Shown here in pieces: positions 58,589 through 64,000 of a DNA stretch of 64,000 nucleotides. The translations under genes and the position numbers were made by a program. This stretch comes from Doris montereyensis (lineage: Eukaryota; Mollusca; Gastropoda; Nudibranchia; Dorididae). The stretch is from the NCBI GenBank assembly GCA_037039925.1, contig JAXRKP010000016.1, forward strand, positions 252,001-316,000, in the 5' to 3' direction. The notes beneath the pieces are model-generated. The model did not search any database and was not told the origin of the DNA. It saw nothing but the letters and a program-made list of their open reading frames with translations. Position 1 is the first letter of the stretch. The number at the start of each line of letters is the position of its first letter.

Positions 58589-60880
58589 GTTTCCTGTTTC
58601 ACAAGGTTATTTTACTCTGTAGATACAGTAAAAATAATTTTTAAAGACCATTGTATGTACGTGTATTGAATTTTATGAATCATAGGTTCATGGATTGTGA
58701 TAGTTTTTACAATTAGGTAAATCTATTATTATACAGCATCTATCAGGGATGTAAATGCCAAATCAAACAAAAATTTGATAACACACAGACATTTAACAAC
58801 TTGTGAGCAGATCTGTGTACACTTTTCTCTTTGCATGATCTTTTGCCTCCTGCACCATATTTCAAACTCAACCTTATAAAATAAAATAACAGCACACAAT
58901 GCAAAGACATTTGTATCCACCTTCCTAACATAACTATGACTAGATTGAGACAAAAAATTCTTTGTTTGACAGCCATTCCCACCTGAAACTCAATATATTC
59001 TCTTGGAAGTTAGGTCTAGATGTACATCAATGACATAAATGAGCGGATCCAGTAAGGTAACAAATTCAAGCCACTGAGACGAGAGGACTAAGCTTCAATT
59101 ATCCTGAGGAATGAAAGTGATAAATGCTAGCCACTATCACAATGGAACTATTAAACCACAGAGAGGAAAGTAAACAAACGAAAAGCTCTCCTGAGACATA
59201 TATTGAAATTTGAATCGAAAGTTTACAGTTTTCAGACTAAAAGTCGTAAAGGTCTGAAAAATCTGAAAGGAAACAAAGAGGGTGCAGATTTTTTAGCCTG
59301 AAATTTCCTCTTGTGGGTAGTACAGGCTCACTGTGGAAATTGTAGTTTGCCGTGAAAAATGAAGCGGTGTGCTTCCGCGCATGAACAAAGGTGATAGTTA
59401 TGGTGAATGGGCGTAGAGTCAGAATTTATCACGATTCGTATCCTGTTGTGTGTAACTTATAATAATTACTATAAAAGCACTTTAGGAAAGAAAAAGAAAA
59501 CTAACGTTAAGGTAAAAATGCTCAAGGAAGACAACATAAAATAATCTGAAATCAGAAAATCTGAAAGATTTACTTTCCAAATTAGATAACTTTACTGTTT
59601 CACATGGTCATTTATAAACAAATGAAAGTCAGGATCTCTCAAATCAATGGTTAGTCCCAGCATGATATGTCAAACTGACCTTTGTCAATGACATTGGAAC
59701 TGCTAGTGTTCAAATAGAATGTCAGTTGTCCTGGTCTCACACCGAGTGAGACTGGCAGAAATAAGGACACTAGTAAAAAATTGTGGTCCCGCCTGTTTAC
59801 ATGTATTCCAGAAGTCAACATTCAGTGGATGGCCAGATAAGAAAACCAACACCAAATTATTTACCAATTCGTCGAGAAACTGTCTAAATACGAAAGTCTG
59901 CCTGATGAACTTTTTCAGGACAAACAAGAAGTCATAGATAATTGGACACTATGCTATGCTTTTTGGTAGGAAAATAGAAATCTTTGGTTAGAGCATGTGC
60001 GTAAATTTTTCTACATCCTCCAATATTTTTGAGGATACGAAAGAACCACACGTTTGATCATACAAAACTCATATATCGTAGACTTACGCATGTAGACAGT
60101 TTCACCAACGAATTGTAAAATATATCCGTCACCCTCACAATATAAGGTCTTCCCAGCAATACTTGAAAGTTAATGAAATTAACGAAGACAGATATTATTA
60201 CTCAACAAAATACTCAATCTGACAGCTAACACTGTTTGACATAATTAATCGAAACCATGTGGCCTGTCATGTCACTTTAGGAATACATGTAAATAGACGG
60301 GACCACACATCTTAAATAGTGCCGAAATGACCAACACTACTCATGAAACATTGCAGTAATTGGAAGTGACATTACTGACACTTCCTTTTCTTTTCTATAA
60401 GTATAGAAATCATTCCTATTATGTAAATTAGATACTCTACTTCTACTAAGTGTCATGTGAAAGAATAAAATCAATACATGTATAACCAATTGAAAGTTAA
60501 TCACTTTCTATTCAATGGTACGTCCAAGTCCAATATGGCCCACTGTCAGTTGCCATGACCTCTGAACTACTTTTGTTGTCTGTCATCTTGAGGCTGTCAC
60601 TGTTTCAGATTGCTGCCTCAGTTACAGTAGACTACTGAGTGAAACTGAAAGAAACCTCTCAAAATCCTACACTCCCCAAACAGCCCAAAATATTTTACCT
60701 CATTTATGTCCCTTAGATCTGCCTTCACACTTGGGTCTACCATGTCAGACTGGCGGAAATGATCGAAACCAGTCTCATACTCACAACTGCAACTGAATCT
60801 TACTGAAAGCAAACGCTCAGGAACAGATTTTCTTTTTTCCACCTCCCCCCCTAAAAAAGTACTAGTCCCAATATGGCATA

Positions 60881-61066
60881 ATCACACTTTAGCACTACCA
60901 TGGATATCGAACACGAAAATGTAAAAACGCTACAATACTATTCGTAGTGCATTGCCGACTCATTGAAATGACACACACACATAACCTTCCCTCTTTCACT
61001 TGCCTCCGGGACTGAGTCTGACATGACAAAAAACTCACTGAAATGTCAGTGGTGCTAAAGCGTGAT
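60881..61066. mobile_element. MITE with CTTTAGCAC termini
   Basis: ATCACACTTTAGCAC at the left and the inverse of ATCACGCTTTAGCAC at the right, about 186 bp, no ORF. Internal 'cctctttcac' is shared with the element at 63251-63413. Confidence 0.65.
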
Positions 61067-63250
61067 CACCCCTCTCTCTGCCACTGAATAATGGGATCTG
61101 TTAAGCCTATCATTATCATAGTCATATAACTGGGTCGCCACTCTTCTCACTCTATGACAAATTTTGGCAAATCGCTGGTCACGGGTCACTGTTAGGTGCG
61201 TGCGTTGGGCCACATCATTGCTGTGCACTTGATCGATATTTCTTATTGTTCTGTTTTCACTATGTGTAAAAAGCTTTGTTGTTGCCCTATTTCCTGATGG
61301 CGGTGAGTTACAAGAGGAATAGGGACCCCCTATTGTTTGTTACTAATTTTTGTAATCCTTATGATTTCTTTGCTGTGTTGAATTTAAATGATATTCTTTC
61401 AAGTGGTTGAGCGATGCTTGTTGGCACAGTGCCGTAAGGAGTACCCTAAAAGAATAAGATCTCATGAGAATCAAAATGTCTCTGTCTCTACATACGGCTT
61501 TTTATATAATAATAAAAACAAAATAATTTTTTAAATTTGTAGTTCTTTGACAAAGAACACAGTAAAGCAAAACATACATGTCTATTACTTCTATATATGA
61601 AAGTTTGCACACACAACCACATGTAGGATACAAAAAGTGTTTTTACAACCAATTAAGCCCTACGGCACTGTGGCAATGAAAGTAGGGTGAGTTATCTGTC
61701 GACAGCTGTAGATTGCACAACTTTTGTATCATGGACATATTTGTTGTAATGAGGGAGTTGGAGACTAAAGATAGAGGGTGAGGTAGAAGAAGACAAATCA
61801 CTTTTTGGCATGAAAGTAAAATTTTACAGGGACCATCCCCGAGGGTAAACGGTCTATATTTTTTATATTTTTGGTATAGTCCAGAGAGACAATGTGCCAG
61901 TGATTAAAAGGGGCGAAGAGACTCTTGTACAAATAATCAAAAACTATGTGAAGCCTGGGAATCAAATATTTCCGGACGGTTGGGCATCATATGCTACGGC
62001 TACTAGCATTTTAGTGTAATATACAAAGTTGCTTTTAATCAGACAAACCTCAAACTCAGACAGTGGTGTTTGCATAGAGACCCACACAAACCAGGGCTGG
62101 AAATGAGTCATGACCAAAAAGGACCAAAAATTTAGTATACAATCAATTTTAAAAATATGAACAATGTATGTTGTTGATAGGTTTATCGCATCATTCCCAT
62201 CTCCGAGCATTTCTGATTCCATCGTCAAATTTTCCACTGCGGTTAACAAAAAAATCAACATGCCGAGCTATCCCTTGTCGAAGTGAATTATTGAAGTGAC
62301 AACTTGTCAATATGACAAATACCTGAGAGAGAAAAATTGCCGGTTACGGATGACGAATCAAGTACCACTTTGGTACTCAAGTACACTCTCGCAGTAAGCG
62401 CGTCATTTGATTCACCAGTGACAATGTCCGTCGGCATTGCCGGAGGGTTCACTTTGAGTCTTACAATGATTTCTTACAGGAAATAAAATATAAGCTCGAG
62501 ATCTAAGATTAAATCTAGATCTGACTATTTCACAAGACACAAATAGAGAGGGAGGAGAGAAATACAAGACCAAGAAAGATAAATAGAAGGAGAGCGACAC
62601 ACATACATGTACAAGATACAGAGAGAGACAAACACACACACATACATATCTTCAGATCAAATCACACATGCTACACAAATCTAAACCTATTGTTGAATCG
62701 TGACACAAGATTTAAGAAAGACAGAAGGAGGGAGATACCTTTAAACACACATGACAGAGAGAGAGAGAGAAAGAGAGAGAGAGACAAACAAACACAAAAC
62801 CAAGAAAGATAGAAGTAGAAGGAGATAGATACACACACAAAACAGAGAGAAAGAACAAGGTCAAGAAAGATAGGAGAGAGACACACATACACATACGAGA
62901 GAGAGAGAGATCTGTATAATCAAATCACGTTAGTCACATCTAGGTCTAATGGTGAACCGTTCCCATCTACCATATTCATCTGTAATTTGTCACATCCAGG
63001 GGGAAAATAGTGAAAATGTCAAATAATAACAAAATTAAATCATCATTAGATTCTACCGTACATCTAGATCTAAATGTTTAAATTCACACATTAGTCATTA
63101 CAAAAAACAAAGTCTATTCCTAATTTAACTGGGATCATATTCAGGTCCATGATTCATCATTAATGACAGATAGTGGCGAAGTTCATCCATCATTAATTGC
63201 GAACCAAATGAGGGTGTATTTGCTTCTTTGAAATTTACCCCATCGGGATA

Positions 63251-63413
63251 ATTGCACTTTAGCACCGCCAAGATTTAACATTGAATACGATTACAAATCC
63301 AGTTTATGCTCGATACTGGGCATGGGCCCAATAGCCCTCTTTCACTTTCTCATGCTCCTCGACCGCTGACCATAGTAAATGAAGTTGAAAAAACACAGCG
63401 GGGTGCTAAAGTG
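63251..63413. mobile_element. MITE with CTTTAGCAC termini
   Basis: Left GCACTTTAGCACCGCC, right GCGGGGTGCTAAAGTG. It sits right after a 15-20 bp family C start (GAAATTTACCCCATC near 63228), suggesting insertion into or beside that repeat. Confidence 0.6.
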
Positions 63414-63690
63414 GGAGTAATAATAGGCGACGACTTGGGCCAGGCAAGTGGGGCTTCAAGGCGTCTTCCTATTATTACTATTACTGCCACTTTAGCATCT
63501 TTGACTATAGGCACAGCAATGGGAAATACACAGTGGCGGTGCTAAAGTGGGAGTAATAATAGGGCGACGACTTGGGCCAGGCAAGTGTGGCTTCGAGTCG
63601 TCTTCCTATTATTACTCCCCTTTAGCATCGTTGACCATAGGCACAACAGTGGGAAATACACGGCGGCAGGGCTAAAGCGGGAGTAATAAC
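63405..63690. repeat. Tandem palindromic units next to the MITE
   Basis: GCTAAAGTGGGAGTAATAAT recurs at 63405, 63539 and (diverged) 63671, spacing about 134. Each unit ends with the inverse (CTATTATTACT...CTTTAGC near 63500 and 63634), so it can fold. Confidence 0.75.
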
Positions 63691-64000
63691 AGAGAGACAA
63701 CTCACAAATGACTTGGGAAGACAACTTGAAAACACAAGAGCGGGGCTTTTTGTTGGTTGTTTTCATGCAGAGGGGTAAGCCCCCTGAACCCCCCATATTT
63801 TCTTCAAAAAGAGGATAAAACTGAGAAATAGAACCAGTAAGGAGGTAAAATATTATTATTATTATTCCCCGTCATCAAGAAACAAGAATTGCGTTGATCA
63901 GCTATTTTGAAGAAGGCTGAGACAAGCAGTATAGATATTCAAATTATCGACATGGGAACACTGTTTCTTTAATGCAGAACACCCCCACCCCCACTCAAGA

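Larger units (their letters stand above)
58589..64000. other. Upstream flank of the PARP gene
   Basis: Expected to contain the promoter and any 5' UTR exon, but no motif fixes them. Recognised content: MITEs at 60881-61066 and 63251-63413, palindromic units at 63405-63690, and AG/CA-rich low-complexity DNA at 62530-62910. No protein-coding exon supported. Confidence 0.55.

Noticed and set aside
60618..60842. Possible upstream exon on the - strand (ORF of 74 codons)
   Set aside because: No recognisable motif, no matching phase to exon 1 and no clear link to the PARP gene.
61281..61310. First coding exon with ATG GCG followed by GTGAGT on +
   Set aside because: A two-codon match to a donor is expected by chance; no downstream exon found before the window end.
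62412..62894. Cys/Ser/Leu-rich membrane proteins on the - strand
   Set aside because: Encoded by AG- and CA-rich low-complexity DNA; no splice or family support.

Overview
The window is intron-rich animal DNA with low gene density. AG, TG and ATT microsatellites, tRNA-derived SINE-like repeats and short TIR elements fill the introns. The proteins and repeat style suggest a lophotrochozoan, most likely a gastropod mollusc; this is inference, not proof.

Layout. (1) Positions 1-4869, + strand: the last four coding exons of TRAPPC6B, a TRAPP tethering-complex subunit; its 5' end lies left of the window. (2) 4870-13441: convergent intergenic space with SINE copies, an inverted-repeat element and presumed 3' UTRs. 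(3) 13442-58588, - strand: one large gene with about 52 coding exons, reconstructed here exon by exon. It encodes a protein of about 2,480 residues: a basic N-terminal region with unassigned modules, a long ankyrin-repeat array (about residues 480-1720), an Asp/Glu-rich stretch, one more ankyrin block, a WGR domain, a PARP helical regulatory domain and a PARP catalytic domain. The His-Tyr-Glu catalytic triad is intact. This order (ankyrin - WGR - PARP) matches the nematode PME-5/TANK-1 type of PARP, not vertebrate tankyrase (ankyrin-SAM-PARP) and not PARP1 (zinc fingers-BRCT-WGR-PARP). (4) 58589-64000: upstream flank with MITE-like palindromic repeats and no gene I can support.

Only two genes are present and no pathway link between them is visible. 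The PARP gene keeps canonical splice sites and matching exon phases over almost all its length, but seven exons each carry a single frame break (five behave as one missing base, two as one extra base), mostly at short homopolymers; two further junctions do not close in frame. The pattern fits consensus indel errors in an assembly better than pseudogene decay.

Repeats inside the PARP introns include eight copies of an element of about 120 bp, all in the same orientation (antisense to the gene), two TTAA-flanked piggyBac-type elements, one TA-flanked Tigger-like element, intronic minisatellites of 50, 47, 32 and 25 bp, and a long CA repeat directly after the 5' splice site of exon 51.
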